From Hybos culiciformis (taxonomy: Eukaryota > Arthropoda > Insecta > Diptera > Hybotidae): DNA of 64,000 nucleotides. The notes under the pieces were generated by a model that had not been told where the DNA came from, did not search any database, and worked only from the letters and a program-made list of their open reading frames with translations. The stretch lies in the NCBI GenBank assembly GCA_964007475.1, contig OZ023273.1, positions 61,089,834-61,153,833 of the forward strand, in the 5' to 3' direction. Of the stretch, positions 1 through 10,791 are shown one piece after another. Position numbers and translations under genes: made by a program. Position 1 is the first letter of the stretch; the number at the start of each line of letters is the position of its first letter.

Positions 1-1272
1 TACAAAGCTGACCGGGCTACCACTATCAATAAGAGAATCATAAAAAAAAAATTTAGAGTTACTACTACACGAGTCACCTAATCTGAAAGCAACACTTACC
101 TTGCCGATGGGATTGATGTCTTCTTCTTCTTCATCTTCTTCATCATCTTCAGCTCTTCCAATGGTGTCATCTACTGCATGAACAATTTTCTTTGGGCATT
201 GCTTAATTTGATGATCATTACCACCACACTTAAAGCATACGCCACTTGGCCTCTTAGCATTTGGACATTGGTTAGAATAATGTCCAAAATTGCTGCAGTT
301 GAAACATCTAATGTCCATTGTCTTCTTAGCTTCATCTTTTGGTAGTCTCTTAATGGTGCTTGGTAGTTTAGGCTCAGTTGAACGGTATTTCTCATACTTG
401 ATTAATAATTCCTTCAATTCGTTCAATGTTTTTGCTGTGTATAAAAATGATACATAAGCTGAACGGTCACGTAGGCCTTCAATTACCGCTGTAATAATTT
501 CACTTTCATCTAATTTAGCCTGATATGCAATTTCTTTAATTGAAAACATATAACTAATTATGTTTTCATTTCTTCCTCGAACACGGAGGCGCAGTTGCTG
601 GTACACATCGTTTACTGATATATTTTTTTTGAATTGGTTCAATAACTCGCTGCTGAGTTCTTTTGAGTTTTTAGCTTGGCACGTTCTTAAAAATACAGCA
701 GCGGTACCTTTTAACATTTTCCGCATAGATATGTATTTAAAATGTTCACTGCAATAACTCATTGCTAATGCATTGTTAAAATCTTCCAACCATTTTTCAA
801 TCGAATACGCGTCATCGCCTGTAAAATGTGGTACTATGTATTCTATTTCACTAATTTTCAAATGTTGTGCCCCTACACTGGGTTCGCGTTCCAATAAATT
901 CAATTCTTTTTTCAATTTCAATAATTTAATTTTTTCTTCTAGTTGTTTTATTTCATCGGTTGCGGTGTTTGTTGCTGCTACCGCTTCCGCTGTCACTGCT
1001 TCACTGCTTAGTATCACTTCTGTAGCTGGTGTTGTCACTGCGGCTGCTTCCACTTGAACTGCTGCTGCGGCTGCTTCCACTTGAATTGCTGCTGCTGCTG
1101 CTTGTACTTGAACTGCCGCTGTTGCATTGCCGCCATTTTCACTGGAGTCACTTTTTCCCATCAAATTTTCACTGTTGTAATTTCTATTACTCACCTCATC
1201 CGATTTATTTCCAATAATAATTTCGCTAACTTCTAATAAAGATAATGAATTAAGGTCGCCAGAAGTATTCAT
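1..1272 (-). CDS. Gag-protease polyprotein of an LTR retrotransposon, 5' part (cut by window edge)
   Basis: Reading the minus strand from the ATG at 1272, the frame stays open for 424 codons to position 1, with no stop or frameshift. Seen in order: an Ala/Gln/Val-rich low-complexity stretch with repeated AAVQVEA-like units (about residues 50-80), a charged Leu/Lys/Glu segment likely to be coiled coil (about 107-127), a retrotransposon Gag capsid-like region (about 138-300), two CX2CX4HX4C zinc knuckles (C323/C326/H331/C336 and C346/C349/H354/C359), an acidic run (about 373-385), and a retropepsin active-site motif, DSGSP, with D416 as the catalytic aspartate. Gag packages the element RNA and the protease matures the polyprotein. 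Reverse transcriptase and integrase should lie beyond the left edge. The intact frame suggests a young copy. Ty3/Gypsy-like (Metaviridae) is my best guess; BEL/Pao is less likely. The clade cannot be fixed without pol. Confidence 0.88.
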   Translation of the reverse strand, partial: MNTSGDLNSLSLLEVSEIIIGNKSDEVSNRNYNSENLMGKSDSSENGGNATAAVQVQAAAAAIQVEAAAAAVQVEAAAVTTPATEVILSSEAVTAEAVAATNTATDEIKQLEEKIKLLKLKKELNLLEREPSVGAQHLKISEIEYIVPHFTGDDAYSIEKWLEDFNNALAMSYCSEHFKYISMRKMLKGTAAVFLRTCQAKNSKELSSELLNQFKKNISVNDVYQQLRLRVRGRNENIISYMFSIKEIAYQAKLDESEIITAVIEGLRDRSAYVSFLYTAKTLNELKELLIKYEKYRSTEPKLPSTIKRLPKDEAKKTMDIRCFNCSNFGHYSNQCPNAKRPSGVCFKCGGNDHQIKQCPKKIVHAVDDTIGRAEDDEEDEEEEDINPIGKVSVAFRLGDSCSSNSKFFFYDSLIDSGSPVSFV

Positions 1273-1300
1273 TTTTAAGCGCGTTACCCCACACCTGAAC

Positions 1301-1563
1301 TGTAGGATGCCGTATTTTTTTAAAATAAATGTTCAAACAAAAATTAATTTTAATTAATTTATTAACTTTGAGGTTTCAACCTTCTTTTCTCAAATCTTTA
1401 CATGGAATGAATAATTTGACGCTTAACCTAAATTTCTTTATTTACAAAAATCATTCTGTCTCTTTTTCTTTTTCAACGATAATATTGACAGCATAGTAAG
1501 TGAAGACTTCAGACAGTTTGTGACTCGTTCCTAATAATACAACCTACTTTTTGATTCTCTTAC
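1301..1563 (-). repeat. Putative 5' LTR of the gag-bearing retrotransposon
   Basis: On the minus strand this stretch begins TGTAAGAG and ends CATCCTACA, giving the TG...CA / TGTA...TACA ends expected of an LTR. It lies 28 nt upstream of the gag ATG and holds an AATAAA on the minus strand (1437-1442). The partner LTR is outside the window, so the borders are inferred from end motifs only. A conventional tRNA primer-binding site beginning TGG is not obvious in the 28-nt leader. Confidence 0.4.
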
Positions 1564-1682
1564 AAAAGTTAGATTTTTTTCCATATATACTATATATTTA
1601 TTTTGTTCTCAATAATGGAAAATTATAAATATTTTTCTGTGGTTAGCAACAAAAATGTAATAGTAGATTACAATACATGGTG

Positions 1683-1901
1683 TGAAAATTTGTTATTCTT
1701 GCGAGTTGTGTATACACACAAACACATAGACACGAGTCATATTTATATCACGAGATCGAAGGTCGAGTAAATACAATACACAGGGAAATGTAAATACAAT
1801 TTACATTTCCCTATAATTGCATGTGTATTGATGCATGTAATGGACCATTTACCGAGCTAAATTTGCGAATGTAAATACAACTTACCGAAGACATGCACAT
1901 T
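1683..1901. repeat. Two-module foldback repeat, shortened copy (modules A and B)
   Basis: About 80 bp at the left match one arm of the module-A palindrome found at 15033-15182 and 42631-42785 (shared core CACGAGTCA...TATATCACGAGA...GAAGGTCGAGT). The right part is the reverse complement of module B at 42390-42605, ending ACATGCACATT. The order B-A, read on the minus strand, is the same as at 42390-42785, but most of the middle is missing. A short hairpin GGGAAATGTAAA...TTTACATTTCCC lies at about 1782-1812. Confidence 0.6.
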
Positions 1902-2111
1902 AAAATTTTTTTGTTTATTTGAAGTAAAGTGCTGATTTACACGATAAAAAAATACACTGTCAGTAAAAAATATTTATTGCGATTAATTCGAACAAGCAAC
2001 AAATTTGTGTATGAAGAAATATTAATGTACCGAAAGGGCATATATTTCTTAAAAACTATAAAACTAAATTGCTATAATGTTAGGGAGAAACACTCGAACT
2101 AACATATAAAG

Positions 2112-2760
2112 CAGCGGTTCCCAAACTCTTTCTCTATTGTACCATCAATATACTTTTCATAAATATACGTACCACTGCAAAAGTATCAGAAATTTTTAAA
2201 ATAATAAACTAATTTTTTTTTGTTTACATTGAGAAAAAAAGGTGAAAATACAGTTTGTACATAGCAGTTAATGTGAAGGATGAAGTTGTTTGTTGCCTAT
2301 TAAATATTATGTAATATTATTTTCAATTTTAGTTAATTTTAAACGTAAGGTTTAAACGTGTTTTGAATTTATTTTTAATACTCAACATTGCCGAAAAATG
2401 AAACAAATGGCATCAAAAATTTCAAAGCTTTATCAGAAATTGCTTCATATTAAGACCGTCATTCGAACCAAAAATATTTTAAATTTTGCTGTTTAAATTC
2501 AAGTTCTAAATCACCATTACAAGAAATTTTTGATAACTGATCTCTTTCTACCTCTGAAAACGCATCTAAATTTTTATCAGAAAAAAAAAAAAAAATGTGG
2601 GAATTTTTAGAAAGTTTAATGAAAAAAATTCATTAATTTTTAGTATACGAAACAATTAATAAATAAAATCAATTAATTTGTAATAGAAGAAAATATTGTA
2701 CCACTGGCCTAAGCGTAATGTACCACTAGCGGTACGCATACCACACTTTGGGAACCATTG
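2112..2760 (-). mobile_element. Non-autonomous hAT element (Buster/ZBED-like) with perfect 8-bp target duplication
   Basis: The ends read CAGCGGTTCCCAAACT and, inverted, CAATGGTTCCCAAAGTG, a classical hAT terminal repeat. They are flanked on both sides by the identical 8-mer ATATAAAG (2104-2111 and 2761-2768). At 649 bp it is far shorter than an autonomous hAT, but it keeps a piece of transposase on the minus strand (2380-2566), so it is a deletion derivative. Confidence 0.9.
2380..2566 (-). pseudogene. hAT transposase C-terminal remnant
   Basis: In one minus-strand frame the translation gives fragments such as QLSKISCNGDLELEF, KYFWFE and EAISDKALKFLMPF, broken by two in-frame stops. This is the C-terminal pattern of ZBED/SCAND3-type (Buster) hAT transposases as I know it. 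It lies wholly inside the 2112-2760 element and cannot encode a working protein. Confidence 0.65.
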
Positions 2761-2768
2761 ATATAAAG

Positions 2769-5246
2769 AAAATTGCCCGAAGGCATAACATGTTACTATT
2801 TATTTTTATTTTAAAAATCAATGTATTGTATTTGTTTTATCGTTATAAGAAAAATTGTGTTTGGGCAGAAAAAAAAAGTGAAAACTGAAAGCTAAATGAA
2901 ATATTTTTGATAGAAAGGAAATTAGTTTATTACTGACTCTCTTTTAAAGTTTACATTTTATTAAACGAATAGCCATTTAAAAAAAAATATTTTATTTGAT
3001 TAGAAAATTTTGAATAATTTAAACGAATTAATATCAATTTACCTGTGTAGTAAATTTTCTTTCTGTAAATTCAGCCTGTTAATAAAAAAAATTTAAATTT
3101 TGTATATATTTTTTGGAGAAGTAATTTTTCTTTTATTTTAATTTTTCACTGTAAATTAGATTTTAAATTTCATTTAAAAAGTGTCCTGTATATTATACAC
3201 TTATATTTCTTTCCATTGGAAAAAAATAAGTCTTTTTTACGTAATTTAGTCCAAAATTTGTTTCAAACCACAGATATGTATTAAAATCTACAAAAAAATA
3301 TAAGATATATGGTATATTATATTTGTTTGATGCAAAAAACATACTTTACTAAACGAACAAAAAAAAAAAAAAATTCTCTTTACATTAGAAATAAATAAAA
3401 AAAAAATGTTAATACATATATATTTTTTTTATAAAATTTATGTATGTTATGTACATTTAAGTATATATTATATAATTTTTGATAAAATATTACATATATT
3501 TTTCAATTTTTGAAAAGTGTTTTTCTTTCGCACATTAAACACAATTTTTTAAAGAATTAGGCATATTTTATGTTTTATGGTTATTTTTATTATGAGAAAA
3601 CGTAATTCGTCGAAAGTCTCTGTAAATAATGTGATTTTTTTATATTTGCACATATGTACATGAATCTGTATATATACTTTTTTATGTTTTAAAAATTTCT
3701 TTTTATAAAAAAAAATCATTTAAATGAGAAAGAAACTGCGTTTTAAGAAATACTATTTATCAGTTTTGTTTTTTTATTGGAATCATAGTATCGAAATCGA
3801 AATTTCGATCGATGGGAAGCGTTTTTTTTATCACATTATTGTATATATATATTTTATTCAGCTTCACGAAGTTCAATCGTATAATATTAGGCTATAAATA
3901 TAAATGAATAAGATTTTACTACTGTACGTGTTCTATATACAATGAACTGATTGGTATGCGGTTTGTACATGTATAACATATTTTGTTTGAATATTATTTT
4001 TGACTGCTAGAAATTTTTAAACCATTTGTGAAACAACCTTTTCCTTAATTTTTTGAAAAATTCTTCCGCATTCATCGTAAGCTTATGTCACTATGAAACT
4101 TTATTTCCGTCATAATAATAAATAATTTATGATCATTTTGATTTACGATTCAAAATTTTTTTATTTCGACGCAATTGACAGGAGATTTGGAAAATATTTT
4201 AATTTCTGATTTTTTTTTTTTAAAAAAAAACCTCTTACCTATCAACGTAGTTTTCACGAATATTTATTTTCCTTTTTTTTTTATTTAAATTATTTAATCA
4301 CCGTGTAAATTAAAATTAGAATGAAGTACAATATCGAAGGATAACAATTATCGTTGAATTCCAATTCATATTTCTTATATTTTACAAAATTATATTTTCA
4401 AACCAAATTTTTTGAGTTTTCGAAAATTTTTGTAAAAAAAAAAAAAAGAAGAAAAACACAAAATAAAAGAAAAAGTTTTCTATAACATTTTATTTCTCTG
4501 TTGATGACAGTCTAACAAATAATTAAGTAGGTATTGAAATTTTCAATAGTGTTAAATATTTATAATATTAATAAAATTATCAAAACAAATAATTTCTAAC
4601 TAAGTAAATTTATGCCATCGATAGAAAAAAAATATATAAATTATCTGAAAATATTTGGTTTTTTTTTGTCTAAAACTATATACTAAAGTCTTGTAAACTT
4701 TTTATAACCATAATTAATTGTTGCTGTTGAATATAATGCATAAGTTAAATTTTTCATATTGTATTTTTAAAGATAGAAAAAGTTACCATATATAGTTAAT
4801 ATAAATTTGTATGAAATATGATAAACCCTCTGATGGCTTCAAATTGAAAGAACCAATCTGTACTCTATAAACTTTATGTTTTAATGTTAAAGTTTTATTA
4901 AAAATACCGCAATAATGGAAAAATTTTAAAATAAGAAATTTAATTTTGGTTTAAAAAAAAAGTGGATACTTCAAATTTAAGTTTTAAACTTAATTCAAAT
5001 AAATTTTCTATAAAATAAAACTTATAAAATTGAGATAAACGAATTAGAAAAAGTTTATAAATGAACCTAGAACTTTGACATTTATAAAATTTGGAATATA
5101 TCTTTTATACATTTTTTATATGTACATAAATATAATTAAATCCAATTAATATTTAAGAATAATGGAGTAAATTTTTGTACATTTTATTTACATATAATTT
5201 GTGAAATTTTAAGTTGATTTGTGAAAACAGAAATTTTTAATTTGCA
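2769..5246. other. AT-rich stretch without recognised features
   Basis: Long A and T runs and short chance reading frames only; no coding signature, RNA gene or inverted-repeat element was found. Confidence 0.6.
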
Positions 5247-5360
5247 GAACATACAGACCAGAGACAATGTCTTTCTAGCAAAATTCGCCAAAAATTGGTG
5301 ACTCTGATTTGTGATCGTTTTCCTTGCAAACCATGACAATTTGCTCAATCCCATGAGTCC
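5247..5360. other. GC-richer island preceded by an acceptor-like tract
   Basis: A segment of more balanced composition follows TTTTTAATTTGCAG, which resembles a 3' splice site. The longest plus-strand frame through it is about 28 codons before a stop, and a minus-strand frame of about 55 codons also crosses it. I do not recognise either product. It could be an untranslated or terminal exon of an unknown transcript, or a fragment of an old repeat. Confidence 0.2.
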
Positions 5361-5695
5361 TTTAATATTTGAAGTTTTTATTTTAAATTATAAAATTTAA
5401 TTTTTTTATAAATTAAACTTTTATTTCCCAAGAGCTTTATGTTAATTAATGCTTTAACGTTTGTGAATACAGTGAATATTTTTGATAATTTTTCTCTCTT
5501 TTTCGTTTTTGCTACATACAAAGCGTATAATTTAATTTTTAACAATATTAATAGTTCTCTACTTCCACATTTTTTTTTTTACTTTTGGAAAAAAAAAAAG
5601 AAACAGCAATATTATCAGATGAAAATTGTATAAACGGATTAATAAGTAATTAATACTTCAATCAATCAGGAAATTTATTAAAACAAAATTCATTG
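5361..5695. other. AT-rich stretch without recognised features
   Basis: Homopolymer-rich sequence; an open frame at 5439-5633 has only low-complexity content and no recognisable protein. Confidence 0.55.
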
Positions 5696-6586
5696 TATAT
5701 GTACATTAGGGTGGTCCTTATTATGGATTTATCCGAATTTCTTTGCTCCCAGGGGCTTAAATGGTTTCAAATACATAAAAAATAATTGCCTCAAAATTCT
5801 AGCTCTTAATATTAACTTTAAGATAGTCCGCATTCCAGTCAAAGTTTCTCATATAAATAACATGGGAAAAAGTTCATTTGTTCTTTAGAATTCCGTAGCT
5901 CTGCGACAAATGGATCAAAAGTAATTAATTGCGTCATGTTTATTGTAAATTTAACGCTCTACAAAAAAGGTCTTTTATTATTTTTCGCTAAATCTATTGG
6001 CTTAAGAGTTATTCGAGGTCAAAGTTTAATTATTATATAATTATTAATATTATCAAGTATAATTATATATTTATTTATTTTATAAAATATTTAAAAAAAA
6101 ATTTTATAAAATTATTATTTATGGTCAAAAAAAGCGAATACAATCTTATTCTTGGAATTGTGGTTATTATGTGTGATTTTTTAATTAATAAAACAGACAG
6201 TCCTTAGAGTTTGAAAATAATAAAATAGAAGTACAGGTGAAATATGATTTAACTTTGAGCTCGAATAACTCTTAAGCCAATAGATTTAGCGAAAAATAAT
6301 AAAAGACCTTTTTTGTAGAGCGTTAAATTTACAATAAACATGACGCAATTAATTACTTTTGATCCATTTCATTTGTCGCAGAGCTACGGAATTCTAAAGA
6401 ACAAATTAAATTTTTTCCATGTTATTTATATGAGAAACTTTGACTGGAATGCGGACTATCTTAAAGTTAATATTAAGAGCTAGAATTTTGAGGCAATTAT
6501 TTTTTATGTATTTGGAACCATTTAAGCCCCTGGGAGTAAAAAAATTCGGATAAATCCATAATAAGGACCACCCTAATGTACATATA
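5696..6586. mobile_element. Long inverted-repeat (foldback) element with GGGTGGTCC ends
   Basis: Left arm (about 5696-6030) and right arm (about 6247-6586) are nearly perfect reverse complements over roughly 335-340 bp, separated by about 215 bp of AT-rich loop. The core ends read TAGGGTGGTCCTTATTATGG and its complement, and the symmetry continues outward through ATGTACAT. No coding capacity for a transposase is seen. The high arm identity suggests a fairly recent copy. The superfamily is not assigned. Confidence 0.75.
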
Positions 6587-8937
6587 TACAAATAAGTAAA
6601 TATTTATATCATTTACTGATGGATTATTCATTATAAATAAATGATAATTTGTGTACACATATGTAAGATAATTTGCCCTTAATTGAATGTTATGTACAAC
6701 ATTTATAATTATCAAAATTATTAAGCTGTATTAAATCTGAAACAACGAAGTTATTAAAAAGGAGTAGGCAATTTCACAAGTAAAACCATATTGAAACTAT
6801 ACCAGAAATAGAAATATGAAAATTATTATTTTTTTTTCATATTAAAATTGTGATTATAATTTTCGTAACGACATTGTGTCGACCACAACTCTATATAAGT
6901 TTAGTAAATCTATTTTGATTTAAGACAAGATCAACACACAACACTATATAATATAAATAAATATATATAATATATAATATAAATAAAAAATAATATTAAT
7001 TTTTTTTCACAGACAGTTATTTATAAATTGAAAAATTTTCTTGCACTGATTTTCCACAGCTCTTATTTCCAAAATTTAATTTCCTATTGCTATTGTATGA
7101 TTTTTATTATGACAATTTCAAAACTTCCCAGCAATCAATTTACGTAATATTTGTTTTCACAAAAAAAAGAAAAAAAGAATATAAATGAAATAAATGAAAT
7201 AAATGTTATATTAATAATAATTTTTATGAAAGAAAAAGATGAGGGTTCTTCAAAAGAGGAAAAATTGTTCAAAATATGATTGAATATATATATATCTACA
7301 AACATATATAAATAAAAAAGTTCTCGATTATGCCAATGAATCATTTATTACCTTCACTATATTTTTGTTTTTATATCTCGCAAAAAAAAAAAAAATATAC
7401 CTATATTTTTTTTATTGGATTCTATCATCAAATATATATATTTTTTTCTTCTAATTTTTATACTTTTCATCTTTTATTGATGAAATGTAATATTCATCCT
7501 ATAGTATAAATTGAAGGAAAATCAGATAAGGGAAATGAAAATTTCTCGAATTGAACAAATTTTACTTTTTTTTTTTTGTTTGTTTACGATTACGGTATAA
7601 AAATACTTTAAAAATATTAAAAATATGGTTTGAAGAAAATCAACACGTTAGTGCGTTATTGAATTGAAGAAAACTCTTGGTAAATGTTTCTATATTATAT
7701 TTTTGTCGTTTCTATTTTCTACCCAAATTGACAGATGGAAGGGGTGATTGATTAATTCCCTCAGAAATTTTGTTTAAAAAAAAATTTTGGTTTTTATTAA
7801 ATTTTAGGAGTTTTTTTTTTTATAATGTAAACATTTTGAAATACCTAAAGACAAATTCATTTTTAAAATTGGTTTTCTTTTCCATATTATATATAGAAGT
7901 GACGAAAACAACTTGTAAGTTTTTTACGCACGATGATAATTTATAAATTTAAAGAACATAATAAAAAAAATAACTTCCTGTTCCTGACTGATTTTTAATC
8001 TAATCTGCTTGAAGAATTTTCTTTGTATTCAAATTGTCACTTTTAATGAGAGATCAGTAATTAACAAAAAATAAAAACTGACATAGCTGATTTTAATTGA
8101 AACTTTTCCGATCTAGTTAATGAAAATTTTTTATTGTATTTTTATATATTATGTAGGTATATACTTCGTTTTCAATAAAAAATATTTCCATCAAATAAAG
8201 AATTTTATTAAATTATTTTATTTCCTTTGATTTCTTTTAAATAAATTATTACCATTGATTTGCCTAATTTTTCTTCATTTTTTTTTTTTAAATATATTTT
8301 TTTCTATAATAAATTTCCTATTAAGGAAGTCTTGAGAATTACACCTTGTGTCCTGCCTAATTATTATTACACATTATTTGATGTTTATTTAAAGCTTCTT
8401 ATTTTCAAAATAATAATTTTTTTTCCCCAATAAAAATTTGTTTTGAAGAAATTCAATAAGTTTCAAAGATCGAAAAAAAAAAAAAGAAGAAAATCAATGA
8501 AGATAAAAATAAGGATATTTCCTAGGTATAACACAATTTCCTTCAATTATAATAATTTATTCAATATTGTGTTTTTGATATAATTGATTTTCTGAGTTTT
8601 TATAATTTTTTCTTTTTTTAATAGAAGTAATAATATTGTCAATATTTTTAGGGTGTTATTTTTGTAACCCTACCTACGTACATATATATGATAATTATAA
8701 ATTTATAGAATTTTGACAAATTTAATCCAATCGAAAATAAAAATTTTAAGCTATTATTATATTATCAGCTAAAATGTCAAAAAAATAATTAATTTTTTTT
8801 AATTATTGTTTTTTGTTAATCATTTTTATATTTTAATTACATTTATTTACGTACTATGCAAAAACTTTATTCAATAATTAAAATTAATACATATATTAAA
8901 AAGATAAATAATAAATTTAATAAACAAACATTAACTG
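6587..8937. other. AT-rich stretch without recognised features
   Basis: Contains (TATAA)-type simple sequence near 6945-6990 and many homopolymers. Short reading frames here (for example 7135-7344) are AT-biased and unconvincing. Confidence 0.55.
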
Positions 8938-8945
8938 GTCACACG

Positions 8946-9763
8946 TAGGGTTTCTAGTCCGGATATCCGGATACCGAACTATCCGGATTATTCGATACAT
9001 TTTAACTATTCGATTATCCGGATATTTATTTGCAATTATCCGAATATTATAATAACCTTTTTTTTGTAAATAAGGTTACTATTTTAAATAAAAAAATATA
9101 AATTTTTTTAAAAAACATTCAAATATGCTCACATAGTAACCTTTAAGGAAATCATTGAAGAAACTACTATTGAAAGTGATTCATCGTCTTCAGTCTAAAT
9201 AGTGCAGTTTGGAACAAATCGTCACTGCAGAAACAACTTGACGATGCGATTTCTTCAATTACCCATGTTGAGAAGCAAAATGAAGAAAGTACAACATTGC
9301 TGAAAAAAGATTTCATCTATTTAAATAATTATAAAAAAAGGACAGACAATTTAAATATTCTATACCGCGCATTATTAACAATAAAACCTACATCCACAGC
9401 AACGGAGCGCGGGTTTCTATTGCGGGTCTTACCAGGCCAAAAATTAAAACTCGACTCAATTTCGAGACTTTTAATGCAATTGTTTTTTTAAAATAGGCAT
9501 TTATAAATATGAAACAATAATTTAATTTATTGCTTTATTTCATTTAATCATTTCATTTATTCATTAATTAAATGTATTAATAATTCTACTTTTATTACTA
9601 TTCTTTTATTTGTTACTATTTTTGTTAATTTGAATTTAATACCGCAAATTAAAAATATTTCTTATTATTTATTTTAATTATCCGGATATCCGGATTATCC
9701 GGATATTTTTTTTATGTATTCTATATCCGGATAATCAAATAGGTCGGATATTTAGAAACCCTA
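8946..9763 (+). mobile_element. hAT element with ATCCGGAT subterminal arrays and perfect 8-bp target duplication
   Basis: The ends are TAGGGTTTCTA and, inverted, the same 10-11 bp. Both sides carry the identical 8-mer GTCACACG (8938-8945, 9764-9771). Inside both ends the self-complementary motif ATCCGGAT and variants recur about four times (8960-9050 and 9675-9750), as expected of transposase-binding subterminal repeats. The interior keeps a broken hAT transposase tail on the plus strand. At 818 bp it is a non-autonomous derivative. Confidence 0.9.
9150..9491 (+). pseudogene. hAT transposase C-terminal dimerisation-domain remnant
   Basis: The plus-strand frame from 9297 contains LYRALLTIKPTSTATERGF. 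This is the hallmark ALLxIxPTSTxSERxFS segment of the hAT C-terminal dimerisation domain. The reading then shifts frame: fragments resembling the following AGxxxxKxRxxLxxxxxxAxxFL part are in another frame. An upstream frame (about 9150-9200) ends in a stop. It is a decayed, non-functional piece inside the 8946-9763 element. Confidence 0.7.
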
Positions 9764-9771
9764 GTCACACG

Positions 9772-10758
9772 GAATATTGGTAGCAACTATTTAAAATAAG
9801 AGAAAAAATATTAGAGTTAAGGTAGTTTTTATTTGAGAGTTAAACTTAAGATTTATTTAATTTCCATATATTTTTGTTTTTAAGATTTATTACTGTTAAA
9901 CTGTTATAAATTTGTAATTAGTAATTAGTTGGATAGTGTGCAATTTCTATAAAAAAATTAATTAATCTCCAAAGTATAAGTTGACGCCTTTGGGCTATTT
10001 TATTTAAAGCTATTATGTCAAATGATTAATAAATCTTCATAAGCTTGCAATTAAGGAAGAATAAGAAGAGATAGGTCGGATTAAGGACTAGTGTTGAGCA
10101 AAAATTGAATTTCAATTAAAATACTTCGACATCTCATTTTTTAATCTTAAAAAATGAATATAAAATCTTTAAAAAAGAAAAATTTAATATAATTATTTTG
10201 TGCTTTATTAAATCTTAAAGTTCTATTTTATAAAAACGAAAGGTATAATAAATATTAAAATTTAAATAAATGCCGGCTTTAATTTTTGATACCAAATAGA
10301 AGGAAAGACTATAATTAAAAATGAATTCGGGTAGATTACTATAAAGTGTATTTACGCTTTTATTCTTGTTGCCATTTATTTTCTACTCTTGTTTCTCATA
10401 AAAGTGGGTCCCGCGAATCAAAATTAAATTTTAGTAAAAAAAAAAAAAATGAAATTAAATATTCTTTCTTTAATTTAAATATTATTTTTTTTGAAAAGTT
10501 TTTGTTCACTTATTTTTGATGTACATATTTTATACATTATGTTATACAAATATACGTATATATATATATATCTGAAATTCTGGAATATAATGTAAATATA
10601 AATTTATCATACCCCGATTGTGACATTTTAAGTAAAATTAAATTTATGTAAAAAAAAAAAAAATTCTTAAAAATTTTAATACATTATGGTAAGAGTATTT
10701 TGTTTCAAAAACAGTATATTATTTTTCAAATTATTTTTTTTAATAAACATTTTTATAG
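9772..10758. other. AT-rich stretch without recognised features
   Basis: No coding or repeat structure recognised, apart from simple AT sequence near 10555-10570. Confidence 0.5.
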
Positions 10759-10791
10759 ATTTTCCCATACCCACCTGACGGTCGAACAGCT
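10759..10791 (+). other. Candidate 33-bp micro-exon
   Basis: A T-rich tract ending in AG (10757-10758) is followed by 33 bp of about 50% GC in a very AT-rich setting, then by a strong donor CT|GTAAGTG at 10792. In phase 0 it encodes IFPYPPDGRTA with no stop. Because 33 is a multiple of three, inclusion would not change the frame of the phase-0 Nmdar1 exon at 32993. I cannot match this peptide to known NMDAR1 proteins. It could be a 5' UTR exon, an exon of another transcript, or chance. Confidence 0.25.

Noticed and set aside
171..395. 74-residue minus-strand open frame
   Set aside because: It lies out of frame within the gag gene; the real frame carries the zinc knuckles.
773..1236. Several Leu/Cys- or Ser-rich plus-strand frames
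   Set aside because: They are antisense shadows of the Ala/Gln-rich gag N-terminus.
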